A DNA stretch of 15,508 nucleotides from Sphingobium sp. (GCA_020051025.1 JAGVJS010000161.1:1-15508), one strand, 5' to 3'; positions 6,402 to 14,126 are shown, counted from the stretch's first letter. Made by a program: numbers and translations. Notes: generated from the letters alone by a model not told the origin.

Positions 6402-8468
6402 TCACAGGACGATCCTGATCCCCGCGTCATTCTCCTGTCGCGCCGGGACGGCGCAGCAGAGTAGCATTTCGTCATCGCCGACCGTGGCGGCCGGCTTTTT
6501 GAGGTAGGTGATCTTGCCGGCCAGCAGCTTGACCTTGCAGGTGCCGCAACTCCCCTCACGGCAGCTATAATCCGGCTCCAGCCCGCGCGCCTCCGCCAGT
6601 TCCAGCAAGCTACCCGATCCCGGTTGCCAGCGCGTTTGCTTCGCCGTCTCGGTGAAGATGACCTTGACCGGTTCTACAGAGAGCGGCGGAAGCATGGCGG
6701 GGATCGCGCCGGCATCTTCGCGGCGGATCAGAGAGGATGGGCCAAAGGCTTCGGCATGAATGCGGCTGTCCGCGATGTTCAGGCCGCGCAGACCGTCATA
6801 TATGGACTGGGTAAAGGCCGCAGGACCGCAGACATGGAAGTCGTAATCGTCAAAGGGCAAAAAGCGGCTGAGGAGAGCCATGTCGATGCGTCCGGCAACC
6901 TCATAATCGACGCCTTCCTGCGCATCTTGCGGGTCGCTCAGCACCCGGATCACCCGGACGCCGCTGTAGGATGCGTTGACCAGTTCGGCCAGTTCCCGGT
7001 CGAACGCCCGGTCGGCTGTCGACCGCGCCGCATAGAATAGCGTTGTCGGGCGGACGCGCTGGGTGCGGACGCCTTCATAGACGACATGTCGCAGCATTGC
7101 GAGCATGGGCGTGATGCCGACCCCCGCAGCAATCAGGACGGCTGGCCGTTTTTCGCGGGCGTCGATGGTGAAATCGCCAGCCGGCGCACGCGCCTCGATC
7201 CGGTCGCCGACCATGATCTGGTCATGCAGAAATTGTGAGACCGCGCCGTCGCGCTTGACGCTGATGCGATAGGTGTCGTCTGACGGTGCGACCGACAGCG
7301 TATAATTTCGGATGACTGGCTGATCCGCGCCGGGCAGTATGACGCGGATCGGCAGATGCTGCCCGGCGATATGGGAAAGGCGGCCCATGCCATCGTCGGC
7401 TTGCAGATGAAGCGAACGTATCGATGCGCTTTCATCGACGATGCGGGTGACCCGGAACGGCCGCCATCGGCCTGCCGTTTCAGCGGCGAGCAGGCGATCA
7501 GCCGCCTGCGCCCAGTCTCCGGTCATGATCGCGTGGGGCGATGCGCCGCCCTCTCGTGACGCCCAGCGCAGCGCCAGAGCGTCGCGTCGCCGCACGATCC
7601 TGTGCGGCTGGAAGGTCCAGAGGCGCTCTGCGCCCTGGAAGGCGGCGATCTCCGGCGAATCCAGAATGACCGCTGCCTCGCCCGTCATCTGTATCATGTC
7701 GCCCGTCGCAAAGTCTGCGAACAACAGTCCGGCCTTGCCGTTCAGCAGGATGTTGCCCAATGTATTGAAGAACAGATTGCCGTCGAAATCCGGGATGGTG
7801 AGCAGCCCGTTTTCGTCGATCCGCACAAAACCCGGTTTGCCGCCGCGATGTGACACGTCGACCTGCCGCCTGTCTTCGCGCTCGGCATAGGAGGCGACGA
7901 AGAAGGCATCGGCTGCCCCGATCATCAGCCGCGCTTCGTCGTCCAGACTGTCAGATATGTCGATGGGACCGTAATGGGGCAGGGCCGGATCGCGGCTGAA
8001 GCGGAAATCGCGCAACTGGATATAGCGCGGACAATTGCCGAAACTCTGGTCTACATCGATATGCAGCCCGGTGGCGCTATGGGTGATGACGCCGTTCATC
8101 CGGTTGCGGCGACGCGTGTGCATCTCAATCCCCAACATCCCGATCGGATCGCCATCCTTCATGCCGGCAGCGGCCGGGTCGCCGGCATCGGGCAACGCGT
8201 GCAGGTCGAGCCTGGTCGGCGTGGGCGATGTCATGAAGCCGGGGCGTCCTTCTACGAAACTGGCCCAGGCATCACCATCGGGATCGACGCTGCCCACCAC
8301 CATGAAGGGGAGTTGCGCATAAAAGTCGCGATGCTGATCGGGCATGAAGTCGCGGATCACCCGCTTGCCCACCGCCTCCATCCGTTCAACCATGCCGACG
8401 CTGGCCTGGATCGCCTTTTCGCCGGCGTGCCAGACCTCTTGTGCCGGCCGGGACGCCTGATCAGTCAT
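6402..8468 (-). CDS. Fusion oxidoreductase: pyridoxamine-phosphate-oxidase-like split barrel + FAD/NAD(P) reductase + 2Fe-2S ferredoxin
   Basis: 688 residues from ATG 8468, which has GGGAGGAG 8 nt upstream. A GTG at 8486 lies within that ribosome site and is not preferred. Residues about 20-330 form a double PNPOx/FMN split-barrel region ([20 protein letters not shown], then [21 protein letters not shown]). About 335-435 is a ferredoxin-reductase FAD domain with R387-N-Y-T390. About 440-580 is the NAD(P) domain with G449-V-G-I-T-P454 and the terminal CGP motif. About 600-688 is a plant-type ferredoxin with C636, C641, C644 and C671 (C672 is an extra neighbour). Electrons should run from NAD(P)H to FAD to 2Fe-2S, possibly to a flavin or substrate held in the N-terminal barrel. 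Such fusions exist in databases but I know of no assigned substrate. It lies between the glutathione transferase and DUF1348 genes. Confidence 0.93.
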   Translation of the reverse strand: MTDQASRPAQEVWHAGEKAIQASVGMVERMEAVGKRVIRDFMPDQHRDFYAQLPFMVVGSVDPDGDAWASFVEGRPGFMTSPTPTRLDLHALPDAGDPAAAGMKDGDPIGMLGIEMHTRRRNRMNGVITHSATGLHIDVDQSFGNCPRYIQLRDFRFSRDPALPHYGPIDISDSLDDEARLMIGAADAFFVASYAEREDRRQVDVSHRGGKPGFVRIDENGLLTIPDFDGNLFFNTLGNILLNGKAGLLFADFATGDMIQMTGEAAVILDSPEIAAFQGAERLWTFQPHRIVRRRDALALRWASREGGASPHAIMTGDWAQAADRLLAAETAGRWRPFRVTRIVDESASIRSLHLQADDGMGRLSHIAGQHLPIRVILPGADQPVIRNYTLSVAPSDDTYRISVKRDGAVSQFLHDQIMVGDRIEARAPAGDFTIDAREKRPAVLIAAGVGITPMLAMLRHVVYEGVRTQRVRPTTLFYAARSTADRAFDRELAELVNASYSGVRVIRVLSDPQDAQEGVDYEVAGRIDMALLSRFLPFDDYDFHVCGPAAFTQSIYDGLRGLNIADSRIHAEAFGPSSLIRREDAGAIPAMLPPLSVEPVKVIFTETAKQTRWQPGSGSLLELAEARGLEPDYSCREGSCGTCKVKLLAGKITYLKKPAATVGDDEMLLCCAVPARQENDAGIRIVL

Positions 8469-8496
8469 GGCGTCGTCTCCTCCCACAGGGGGTGAG

Positions 8497-8520
8497 GGCC
8501 GGGTGGCGAACCGCCCGGCC
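8497..8520. repeat. GC-rich intercistronic hairpin between GST and fusion gene
   Basis: GGCCGGGTGG (8497-8506) and CCGCCCGGCC (8511-8520) form a 10-bp stem with one G-U pair (minus strand: G-A opposite, slightly weaker) around a CGAA loop. It lies in the 61-nt gap between the glutathione transferase stop (8530) and the fusion gene start. There is no U-run, so it is more likely an mRNA stability or processing element than a terminator. Confidence 0.5.
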
Positions 8521-8529
8521 GCATCCGCC

Positions 8530-9150
8530 TCAGGCTGGGTTGGCGGTCAGACCGGCCGGGGTCTGGGCGAACGGGAAGAAGCCCGGCAACGCCTCGATAC
8601 GGCGCAGATACGCGTTGATGGCGGGATAAGGCGACAAATCGACATTGCCTTCCGGCGCCCGCGCGACATAGCTGTAGATGGCGACATCGGCGATGGTCGG
8701 CGCCTCATCGACCAGCCACTGGCGCACGGCAAGATGCGCTTCCAGCTTCTCCAGCAGGCTGTGCGCCCGGGCGATGACCTCTTGCGGATTATGGCTGGAC
8801 CCGAACACGGTCACCAGCCGCGCCGCTGCCGGGCCATAGGCGATCTCGCCGGCTGCGACCGACAGCCAGCGCTGGACCGCCGCTGCGGCGCGGGGGGCTT
8901 CTGGCAGCCAGTCGGTCCGCCCCTGCTTTTTCGCCAGATAGACGAGAATGGCATTGGAGTCCGACACCAGGACATCGCCATCTTCCAGCACCGGCAACTG
9001 GCCAAAGGGATTGAGCGCCAGGAATTCGGGCGTCTTGTGCGCCCCGGCAGCGAGGTCGACCTCGACCAGGTGATGGGGGAGGTCGATCAGCGACAGGAAC
9101 AGCCGTGCACGATGAGCGTGGCCGGAAAGGGGATGGTGATACAGCTTCAT
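8530..9150 (-). CDS. Glutathione S-transferase family protein
   Basis: 206 residues from ATG 9150 (GGGAA upstream). Longer in-frame starts at 9163 and 9249 lack ribosome sites and add non-family residues. N-terminal thioredoxin-fold domain (1-78): [21 protein letters not shown], with S9 in the active-site loop region, the cis-proline at P53 in GQLPVL, and the glutathione-contacting D64-S65 ([11 protein letters not shown]). C-terminal helical domain (about 88-200) has the conserved N-cap segment [18 protein letters not shown]. Family members conjugate glutathione to electrophiles or use it in reductive or isomerising steps. It is the first gene of the minus-strand operon, ahead of the redox fusion, which fits a detoxification or aromatic catabolism role. 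Substrate cannot be read from sequence. Confidence 0.94.
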   Translation of the reverse strand: MKLYHHPLSGHAHRARLFLSLIDLPHHLVEVDLAAGAHKTPEFLALNPFGQLPVLEDGDVLVSDSNAILVYLAKKQGRTDWLPEAPRAAAAVQRWLSVAAGEIAYGPAAARLVTVFGSSHNPQEVIARAHSLLEKLEAHLAVRQWLVDEAPTIADVAIYSYVARAPEGNVDLSPYPAINAYLRRIEALPGFFPFAQTPAGLTANPA

Positions 9151-9247
9151 GATGGCGTTTCCCATGATCTGGACGGGAGTATCCCCGGTCCGCGACCCTG
9201 TTGTCGCTTCAAATCGCAGATGATGGAATGTGGTCAATATGCACTTC

Positions 9248-9270
9248 ATTGTTACTTAAAACGTAACAAT
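9248..9270. promoter_or_regulatory. Perfect inverted repeat, candidate operator of the GST operon
   Basis: Arms ATTGTTAC (9248-9255) and GTAACAAT (9263-9270) are exact reverse complements with a 7-nt AT-rich spacer. It lies about 100 nt upstream of the glutathione transferase start in the divergent gap. A near half-site GTAACATT recurs at 9384-9391, 50 nt before the metallophosphoesterase start. The arm resembles sites bound by HxlR-type regulators (GTTAC...GTAAC), but the LysR protein of the operon is also a candidate binder. Confidence 0.55.
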
Positions 9271-9291
9271 ATGACGTCGGCCATCGTTGAT

Positions 9292-9304
9292 GGACGGTCC
9301 GTCC
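9292..9304. promoter_or_regulatory. Short perfect palindrome in the divergent promoter region
   Basis: GGACGGTCCGTCC: 6-bp arms GGACGG and CCGTCC around one T. It lies between the inverted repeat at 9248-9270 and the metallophosphoesterase gene. The symmetry suggests a dimer binding site, but it could arise by chance in GC-rich DNA. Confidence 0.3.
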
Positions 9305-9330
9305 GAAACATCGCCTCCCAAGCCTCCCGA

Positions 9331-9350
9331 CTGCCGGAAACTGACGGAAA
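9331..9350 (+). repeat. Tandem 10-bp repeat upstream of the metallophosphoesterase gene
   Basis: CTGCCGGAAA (9331-9340) is followed directly by CTGACGGAAA (9341-9350), 9 of 10 bases alike, one helical turn apart. It is 90 nt upstream of the ATG at 9442. Each unit matches the PhoB half-site CTGTCAT at only 4 of 7 positions, and the period is 10 instead of 11, so it is not a canonical Pho box. Confidence 0.35.
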
Positions 9351-9441
9351 CCGTAGCATTTTCGTCATATTCAGTGCGGAGTTGTAACATTGCGGCGCTA
9401 GGGATTCGCTCCCAAGGACATTGATCTTTGGGGATCGTATC

Positions 9442-10314
9442 ATGAACGCCATCACCCGGCTGCCCTTCCTGAGCGACATGGAAGAGGGCGTGGACGACCG
9501 TTTCCACACCCCGGAACGCGAAGGCAAGCGGCGCCGCTATCGCACTATCTGGATATCGGACATTCATCTGGGCACACGCGGCTGCAATGCGGCGATGCTG
9601 ATCGACTTCCTCGACAATGTGGACAGCGACACCATCTATCTGGTCGGCGACATCATCGATGGATGGCGGCTGAAGAAGCGCTTCTACTGGCCTGCCAGCC
9701 ATAATGACGTGGTATGGCGCCTGATGAAGCGGGCCAAGCGTGGCACGCGCGTCGTCTATATCCCCGGCAATCATGATGAAATGTTCCGGCAGTTCACCGG
9801 CATGAGCTTTGGCGGCGTCGAAATCCGGCGCAAGGCGATCCACCAGACGGCGGACGGGCGAAAGCTGCTGGTGCTGCATGGCGACGAATTTGACACGATC
9901 ATGCTCGCGCATCGCTGGCTCGCCTTCGTCGGGGATGCCGCCTACACGACGTTGATGCGCCTCAATGTCGTGGTCAATGCGGTGCGGCAGCGTATGGGGC
10001 TGCCCTATTGGTCATTGAGCAAGATGGCCAAGCACAAGGTCAAGAATGCGGTGTCCTTCATCTCCCGCTTCGAAGAAGTGGTGGCGCATGAAGCCGGCAC
10101 GCGCGGCGTCGATGGCGTGGTGTGCGGCCATATCCACAATGCTGAAATGCGCGAAATCGAGGGCATCCAATATTATAATGACGGCGATTGGGTCGAAGGC
10201 TGCACGGCGCTGGTTGAACATGGGGACGGCCAGATGGAAGTGCTGCACTGGGCCGACGAAATCGCCAAGCGCGATCGGGAAGAGCAGGCCAGCCGGGCAC
10301 GGATGGCAGCGTAG
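9442..10314 (+). CDS. Calcineurin-like metallophosphoesterase, LpxH/PlcP type
   Basis: 290 residues from ATG 9442 (GGGGAT ribosome site). A TTG at 9421 is in frame but less likely. All five phosphoesterase motifs are present: D40-x-H42 (SDIHLG), D70 (GDIID), N110-H111 (GNHDE), H146 (LHGDEFD), H230-x-H232 (GHIHN). They bind two metal ions. Databases usually label this group UDP-2,3-diacylglucosamine diphosphatase (LpxH). However, it is about 50 residues longer than E. coli LpxH, many alphaproteobacteria use LpxI instead, and the next gene is a GT4 glycosyltransferase. That pairing is the layout described for PlcP, the phospholipase C that degrades phospholipids to diacylglycerol in phosphate-starved rhizobia and roseobacters, together with Agt. 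I favour PlcP-like but cannot exclude LpxH. Cytoplasmic, no signal peptide. Confidence 0.88.
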   Translation: MNAITRLPFLSDMEEGVDDRFHTPEREGKRRRYRTIWISDIHLGTRGCNAAMLIDFLDNVDSDTIYLVGDIIDGWRLKKRFYWPASHNDVVWRLMKRAKRGTRVVYIPGNHDEMFRQFTGMSFGGVEIRRKAIHQTADGRKLLVLHGDEFDTIMLAHRWLAFVGDAAYTTLMRLNVVVNAVRQRMGLPYWSLSKMAKHKVKNAVSFISRFEEVVAHEAGTRGVDGVVCGHIHNAEMREIEGIQYYNDGDWVEGCTALVEHGDGQMEVLHWADEIAKRDREEQASRARMAA

Positions 10315-10344
10315 GGCGTCCTAATTAATCGACGGCCGGACGCC
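10315..10344. repeat. Hairpin at the metallophosphoesterase-glycosyltransferase junction
   Basis: GGCGTCC (10315-10321) and GGACGCC (10338-10344) pair perfectly around a 16-nt loop containing TAATTAAT. It begins one base after the TAG stop. It has no following U-run, so it is probably a weak attenuator or processing site in an otherwise co-directional pair 84 nt apart. Confidence 0.35.
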
Positions 10345-10398
10345 TCGCACGCCGGGTAATCGAAGCGAAGCACGGTAAATGCAAAGGGAAGCGGCTTG

Positions 10399-11427
10399 AT
10401 GCGTATAGCGATCGTGACCGACGCATGGAATCCGCAGATCAACGGTGTGGTGCGGACTCTCCAGACGATCCGCGACGAACTGGAACATATGGGTCATGTG
10501 GTGAAGGTGATTTCACCCGACCTTTATGGCTCTATTCCTTGTCCGACCTATCCTGAAATTCGCCTGGCTCTGGTGCGATCGACCGTGGTGGGACAGGCGA
10601 TCGCCAGGTTCCAGCCCGATGCCGTGCATCTCGCGACGGAAGGGCCGCTATGCCTGGCTGCACGGCGCTGGTGCCTTCGGGGCGGGGTGCCCTTCACCAC
10701 CGCCTACCATACCCATTTCCCTGATTATATAGCCCAGCGTACCGGGCTGCCAGCTGCCTGGTTCTGGCGCTATATCCGCTGGTTTCACGGCCCCGCACAG
10801 GCTGTGCTTGTGTCTACCCGGTCGGTGCGCGAACAATTGCGGGCGCATGGCCTGCCCAAAGTCCGGCCATGGGGGCGGGGGGTCGATCTGGCCGCCTTCA
10901 CGCCCGATGCGCCGCCGCCTGCGCTGTTCGCCGATCTGCCGCGTCCCATCCAGCTTTATGTCGGCCGCGTCGCGGTGGAGAAGAATCTGGAGGCGTTCCT
11001 GGCCACAGACCATCCGGGTACGAAGGTGATCGTAGGCGATGGCCCGGCCCGCGCCGCGCTGGAGCGCGCCTATCCGCATGCCCGTTTCACAGGTCCGATG
11101 TTCGGCCCGGACCTCGCCGGCGCTTATGCCGGTGCGGACGTGTTCGTCTTTCCCAGCCGGACCGATACATTCGGGCTGGTGATGATCGAGGCGCTGGCCT
11201 GCGGCACGCCGGTCGCGGCCTATCCGGTTACCGGGCCGGTCGATATCGTCACGCCGGAAACGGGTGCCTTGTCCGAGGATCTGGGTGCCGCAATCGCCCA
11301 GGCCCTGACCTGCGTTCGCGCCGCATGCGCGGCCTATGGCCGCAGCTTCAGCTGGGAGCGCAGCGCGCAGGAATTTCTGTCCGGCCTGTACGCCATCGAC
11401 CCCGAAGTCCTGGAAAGCGCCGCCTGA
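10399..11427 (+). CDS. GT4-family glycosyltransferase, Agt/diacylglycerol-glycosyltransferase candidate
   Basis: 342 residues from ATG 10399 (AAGGGAAG 7 nt upstream). A TTG three bases earlier is less likely. GT-B fold: N-terminal acceptor domain starts RIAIVTDAWNPQINGVVRTL, a signature of GT4 enzymes acting on lipid acceptors. Acceptor-side HTHFPDY at about 112-118. The C-terminal nucleotide-sugar domain has YVGRVAVEKNLEAFLA and the donor-binding FPSRTDTFGLVMIEALACGTPVAA stretch (E-x7-E-like region). No signal peptide or membrane span, so likely peripheral on the inner membrane. It follows the metallophosphoesterase by 84 nt on the same strand. Homologues include Agt, which makes glycosyl- or glucuronosyl-diacylglycerol under phosphate limitation, and mannosyltransferases of the PimB type, so sugar and acceptor remain inference. 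Confidence 0.88.
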   Translation: MRIAIVTDAWNPQINGVVRTLQTIRDELEHMGHVVKVISPDLYGSIPCPTYPEIRLALVRSTVVGQAIARFQPDAVHLATEGPLCLAARRWCLRGGVPFTTAYHTHFPDYIAQRTGLPAAWFWRYIRWFHGPAQAVLVSTRSVREQLRAHGLPKVRPWGRGVDLAAFTPDAPPPALFADLPRPIQLYVGRVAVEKNLEAFLATDHPGTKVIVGDGPARAALERAYPHARFTGPMFGPDLAGAYAGADVFVFPSRTDTFGLVMIEALACGTPVAAYPVTGPVDIVTPETGALSEDLGAAIAQALTCVRAACAAYGRSFSWERSAQEFLSGLYAIDPEVLESAA

Positions 11428-11489
11428 CGCTTTTTACTGTGGGAATTCCTTGCCGGATGCGGCGGGATGTTCTATCTCTGATCCGTCGT

Positions 11490-11522
11490 GGCCGCCCTGA
11501 TTGGGCGGCCCTTATCGTTTTT
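11490..11522 (+). terminator. Intrinsic terminator or attenuator between the glycosyltransferase gene and trcR
   Basis: GGCCGCCC (11490-11497), loop TGATT, GGGCGGCC (11503-11510): a perfect 8-bp GC stem followed by CTTATCGTTTTT. It should end glycosyltransferase transcription. It finishes only 17 nt before the GTG start of trcR, leaving no room for a normal promoter in between, so trcR transcription must pass it or start at it. A promoter-like TTGCCG-N17-TATCTC lies upstream at 11450-11478. Confidence 0.75.
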
Positions 11523-11539
11523 ACGTGCGGAGAAGTCCC

Positions 11540-12238
11540 GTGTCCCAGCCCCTCATGCCCCATGCGACCGCCAGCTGGCTGGTCGACAACAGCGCTCTGA
11601 GCTTCGACCAGATCGCCGAATTTTGCGGGCTTCACATTCTGGAAGTGCAGGCGATCGCCGATGACACTGCCAGCATCAAATATACCGGCCGTGATCCGGT
11701 GCGCGCCCACGAAATCACCATGGATGAAATCCATAAGGGCGAAGCGAACCCCGACTACAAGCTCAAGATGCTGAAAGGGCCGGAACCGGTGCGCCGCACC
11801 AAGGGGCCGCGCTACACCCCGGTCAGCAAGCGTCAGGACAAGCCGGACGGCATCGCCTGGATCCTGCGCAACCATCCGGAAATTTCGGACGGCGCGATCG
11901 GCAAGCTGATCGGCACTACCCGCACCACGATCGCCGCAATCCGCGACCGTACCCATTGGAACATCAGCAATATCACGCCAAAGGATCCGGTGACGCTCGG
12001 CCTCTGCTCGCAGCGCGAACTGGACGGGCTGGTGACTAAGGCCGCGAAGAAGGCCGGCATTGAAGCGCCGACCGATTCGCGCCTTGACGGCGATCGTGAG
12101 GCGCTGATCGAGGAACTGCGCCGTGAGCGTCAGGACGCCGCGCGTCGCGCCGAAGAGGCTTTGAAGAGCGAGTCCGAATTTATTTCCGGCGCCGCGACCA
12201 TTCTCGATCCGTTCAGCAGCAACAAGGGCGAGGTCTGA
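11540..12238 (+). CDS. trcR: Cell cycle transcriptional regulator TrcR (DUF1013)
   Basis: 232 residues. GTG 11540 is preferred: it has CGGAGAAG upstream and gives the family N-terminus SQPLMPHATASWLVDNSALS. ATG 11555 is the alternative, while a longer frame would read through the terminator. The sequence is strongly typical of DUF1013: FDQIAEFCGLHILEVQAIAD, a basic central part (RRTKGPRYTPVSKRQDKPDG), a second helix-turn-helix from about D117 (GAIGKLIGTTRTTIAAIRD), and a charged coiled-coil tail (LIEELRRERQDAARRAEEAL). TrcR is known in Caulobacter as a conserved alphaproteobacterial cell-cycle factor. DNA-binding activity here is inferred from family. Followed by a strong terminator, so monocistronic unless transcribed from upstream. 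Confidence 0.93.
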   Translation: MSQPLMPHATASWLVDNSALSFDQIAEFCGLHILEVQAIADDTASIKYTGRDPVRAHEITMDEIHKGEANPDYKLKMLKGPEPVRRTKGPRYTPVSKRQDKPDGIAWILRNHPEISDGAIGKLIGTTRTTIAAIRDRTHWNISNITPKDPVTLGLCSQRELDGLVTKAAKKAGIEAPTDSRLDGDREALIEELRRERQDAARRAEEALKSESEFISGAATILDPFSSNKGEV

Positions 12239-12292
12239 TGCCGTAGCGTCATCGCCCGCCTGTTACAGGTCGGCCATGATGCAGCATGAATC

Positions 12293-12327
12293 AAGGGCCG
12301 CGCGGCATAAGCTGCGTGGCCCTTTTT
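12293..12327 (+). terminator. Strong intrinsic terminator after trcR
   Basis: A 14-bp stem (AAGGGCCGCGCGGC at 12293-12306 with GCTGCGTGGCCCTT at 12311-12324, two G-U pairs), an ATAA tetraloop, and a run of five T. It separates trcR from the acyl-CoA ligase gene. Confidence 0.9.
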
Positions 12328-12341
12328 GCTGTGGTTGACGC

Positions 12342-12370
12342 TTGCGTAAAGTAATCGCTGCCCATAGACT
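12342..12370 (+). promoter_or_regulatory. Candidate promoter giving a leaderless acyl-CoA ligase mRNA
   Basis: TTGCGT (12342-12347), 17-nt spacer, TAGACT (12365-12370, 4 of 6 bases of the -10 consensus). Transcription would begin near 12377-12378, which is the ATG of the ligase. It comes directly after the trcR terminator. An overlapping TTGACG (12335-12340) has no matching -10. Confidence 0.4.
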
Positions 12371-12377
12371 TGATGCC

Positions 12378-14084
12378 ATGGAGAGCATGGAAAAAACCTG
12401 GAGAGAGCGGTACCAGCACCCGACGGTCTGGGACCAGACATTCCCCCCGCTGTCGATGGGAGAGATGGTCGAGAAAAGCGCAATGGCGCATCCCGACGCT
12501 CCGATGATCGACTTCATGGGCCGGCAGTTCAGTTATGGCGCGATGCTGGAGCAGATTCGTCATATCGCCTGCGGCCTGCAACAGATGGGCGTGCAAAAGG
12601 GCGACCGGGTCGGTCTATATCTTCCCAATACGCCCCATTATGTTGCGGCCTATTATGGCGCGTTGATGGCCGGCGCGATCGTCGTGAACTTCTCCCCCCT
12701 CTACACCGCCGCCGAACTGGAGCATCAGGTCGAGGATAGCGGCACCAAGATATTGTTCACTTTGTCGGCCAAGGCGCTGTTGCCGACCGCTTTGGAGGTG
12801 CTGGATCACAGCACGCTTGAAAAGCTGGTGGTCGGATCTGTCGCGGAGATGCTGTCGCCGGTCAAGTCGCTGCTGTTCCGCTGGTTCAAGGCAAGCGAGA
12901 GCGTGCCCTTGCCAGAGGATCCCCGCATCATCCGTTACGACCGGCTGATCACCAATGCGGGCACCTGCACCGTGCCGGCGATCGATCCGGTCAATGACGT
13001 GGCACTGCTGCAATATACCGGCGGCACGACCGGCACGCCCAAGGGCGCGATGCTGACGCACCAGAATCTGACCGCCAATGCGCGGCAGGCGCAGGCGATC
13101 GATCCGCATGCTAATGAGCCGGACCGGATCATCGCGGTGCTGCCCTTCTTCCACGTCTTCGCCAACACCTGCACGCTCAACCGCACGGTGCTGAACGGCG
13201 GCGAAATGGTGATGCTGCCGCGCTTCGACGCGGTGCAGGTGCTGGCGGCTGTGCAGCGGGTGAAGGCGACCTCGCTGCCGGGCGTGCCGACCATGTTCCA
13301 GGCGCTGCTGGACCATCCCGCCATCCGCAACATCGACTTTTCCTCGTTGCGCGCCTGCATTTCCGGTGGAGCGCCTCTGGCGTTGGAACTGCGCCAGAAG
13401 TTTGAGGCAGCGACGGGCGCCAAGTTGATCGAAGGCTATGGCCTCACCGAAACCAGCCCGATCGTATGCACCAATCCCTATGAGGGGCTGAACAAGACCG
13501 GGACGGTTGGCCAGCCGGTCCCCGGCACGCGGGTCAAACTGGTGGATCGCGAGGATCCGACCCGTCCCCCGCCCGAAGGTGAACCGGGCGAACTGCTCTT
13601 TGCCGGGCCGCAGATCATGAAGGGCTATTGGAACCGCCCCGATGCCGATGCCGAAGTCTTTGTCGGCGAGTTCGTCCGCACCGGCGACGTCGGCCTGATC
13701 GACGAGGACGGCTATGTGAAGATCGTCGATCGGTTGAAGGACATGATCGCGGTCGGCGGGTTCAAGGTTTTCCCCAGCCAGGTCGAATCCGTCCTCTACC
13801 ACCACCCTGCGGTCAAGGAGGCGCTGGTGATCGGCGTGCCAGACCATTATCGCGGCGAACAGCCCAAGGCCTTCGTCACCCTGAACGAAGGGGCGGAGAT
13901 GGACGGCCCGGCCCTTAAGGACTGGCTCAATCCGCAACTGGGCAAGCATGAACGGGTATGCGAGGTCGAAGTGCGCCTGAACCTGCCCAAGACGCTGGTG
14001 GGGAAGCTGTCGCGCAAGGAACTGGTGGCCGAAGAGCGGGCAAAGGCGGATGCCGCGCGCACGGAGGCTGGAACCGCAGCCTGA
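12378..14084 (+). CDS. fadD: Long-chain fatty acid-CoA ligase (AMP-forming)
   Basis: 568 residues from ATG 12378. The start is uncertain because no ribosome site precedes it: ATG 12387 has GGAGAG too close, and TTG 12342 would lie inside the candidate promoter. The ANL-family motifs are complete: P-loop YTGGTTGTPKG (213-223), EGYGLTETSP (352-361), RTGDVG and DRLKDMIAVGGFKVFPSQVE around the hinge, and the catalytic lysine K543 in TLVGKLSRKEL. It activates fatty acids with ATP and CoA at the membrane face for beta-oxidation or lipid synthesis. Length fits FadD (about 560). Single gene after the trcR terminator. The msrA gene follows 42 nt downstream and may be cotranscribed. Medium-chain specificity cannot be excluded. 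Confidence 0.92.
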   Translation: MESMEKTWRERYQHPTVWDQTFPPLSMGEMVEKSAMAHPDAPMIDFMGRQFSYGAMLEQIRHIACGLQQMGVQKGDRVGLYLPNTPHYVAAYYGALMAGAIVVNFSPLYTAAELEHQVEDSGTKILFTLSAKALLPTALEVLDHSTLEKLVVGSVAEMLSPVKSLLFRWFKASESVPLPEDPRIIRYDRLITNAGTCTVPAIDPVNDVALLQYTGGTTGTPKGAMLTHQNLTANARQAQAIDPHANEPDRIIAVLPFFHVFANTCTLNRTVLNGGEMVMLPRFDAVQVLAAVQRVKATSLPGVPTMFQALLDHPAIRNIDFSSLRACISGGAPLALELRQKFEAATGAKLIEGYGLTETSPIVCTNPYEGLNKTGTVGQPVPGTRVKLVDREDPTRPPPEGEPGELLFAGPQIMKGYWNRPDADAEVFVGEFVRTGDVGLIDEDGYVKIVDRLKDMIAVGGFKVFPSQVESVLYHHPAVKEALVIGVPDHYRGEQPKAFVTLNEGAEMDGPALKDWLNPQLGKHERVCEVEVRLNLPKTLVGKLSRKELVAEERAKADAARTEAGTAA

Positions 14085-14126
14085 TCCTCCCTATCTGAGC
14101 AGCCAAACATGGATAGGGAATCGATC

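Noticed and set aside
8469-8486. GTG start that extends the fusion protein by six residues
   Set aside because: The GTG lies inside the GGGAGGAG ribosome site that serves ATG 8468.
9151-9249. 33-residue N-terminal extension of the glutathione transferase
   Set aside because: No ribosome site, unlike the family N-terminus, and it would overlap the inverted repeat region; [10 protein letters not shown] is the typical start.
9331-9371. Canonical Pho box upstream of the metallophosphoesterase gene
   Set aside because: The best candidates match CTGTCAT at only 4-5 of 7 positions and have the wrong period (10 instead of 11).
12615-13949. 444-codon minus-strand frame
   Set aside because: Shadow of the acyl-CoA ligase, which has every expected motif on the plus strand.
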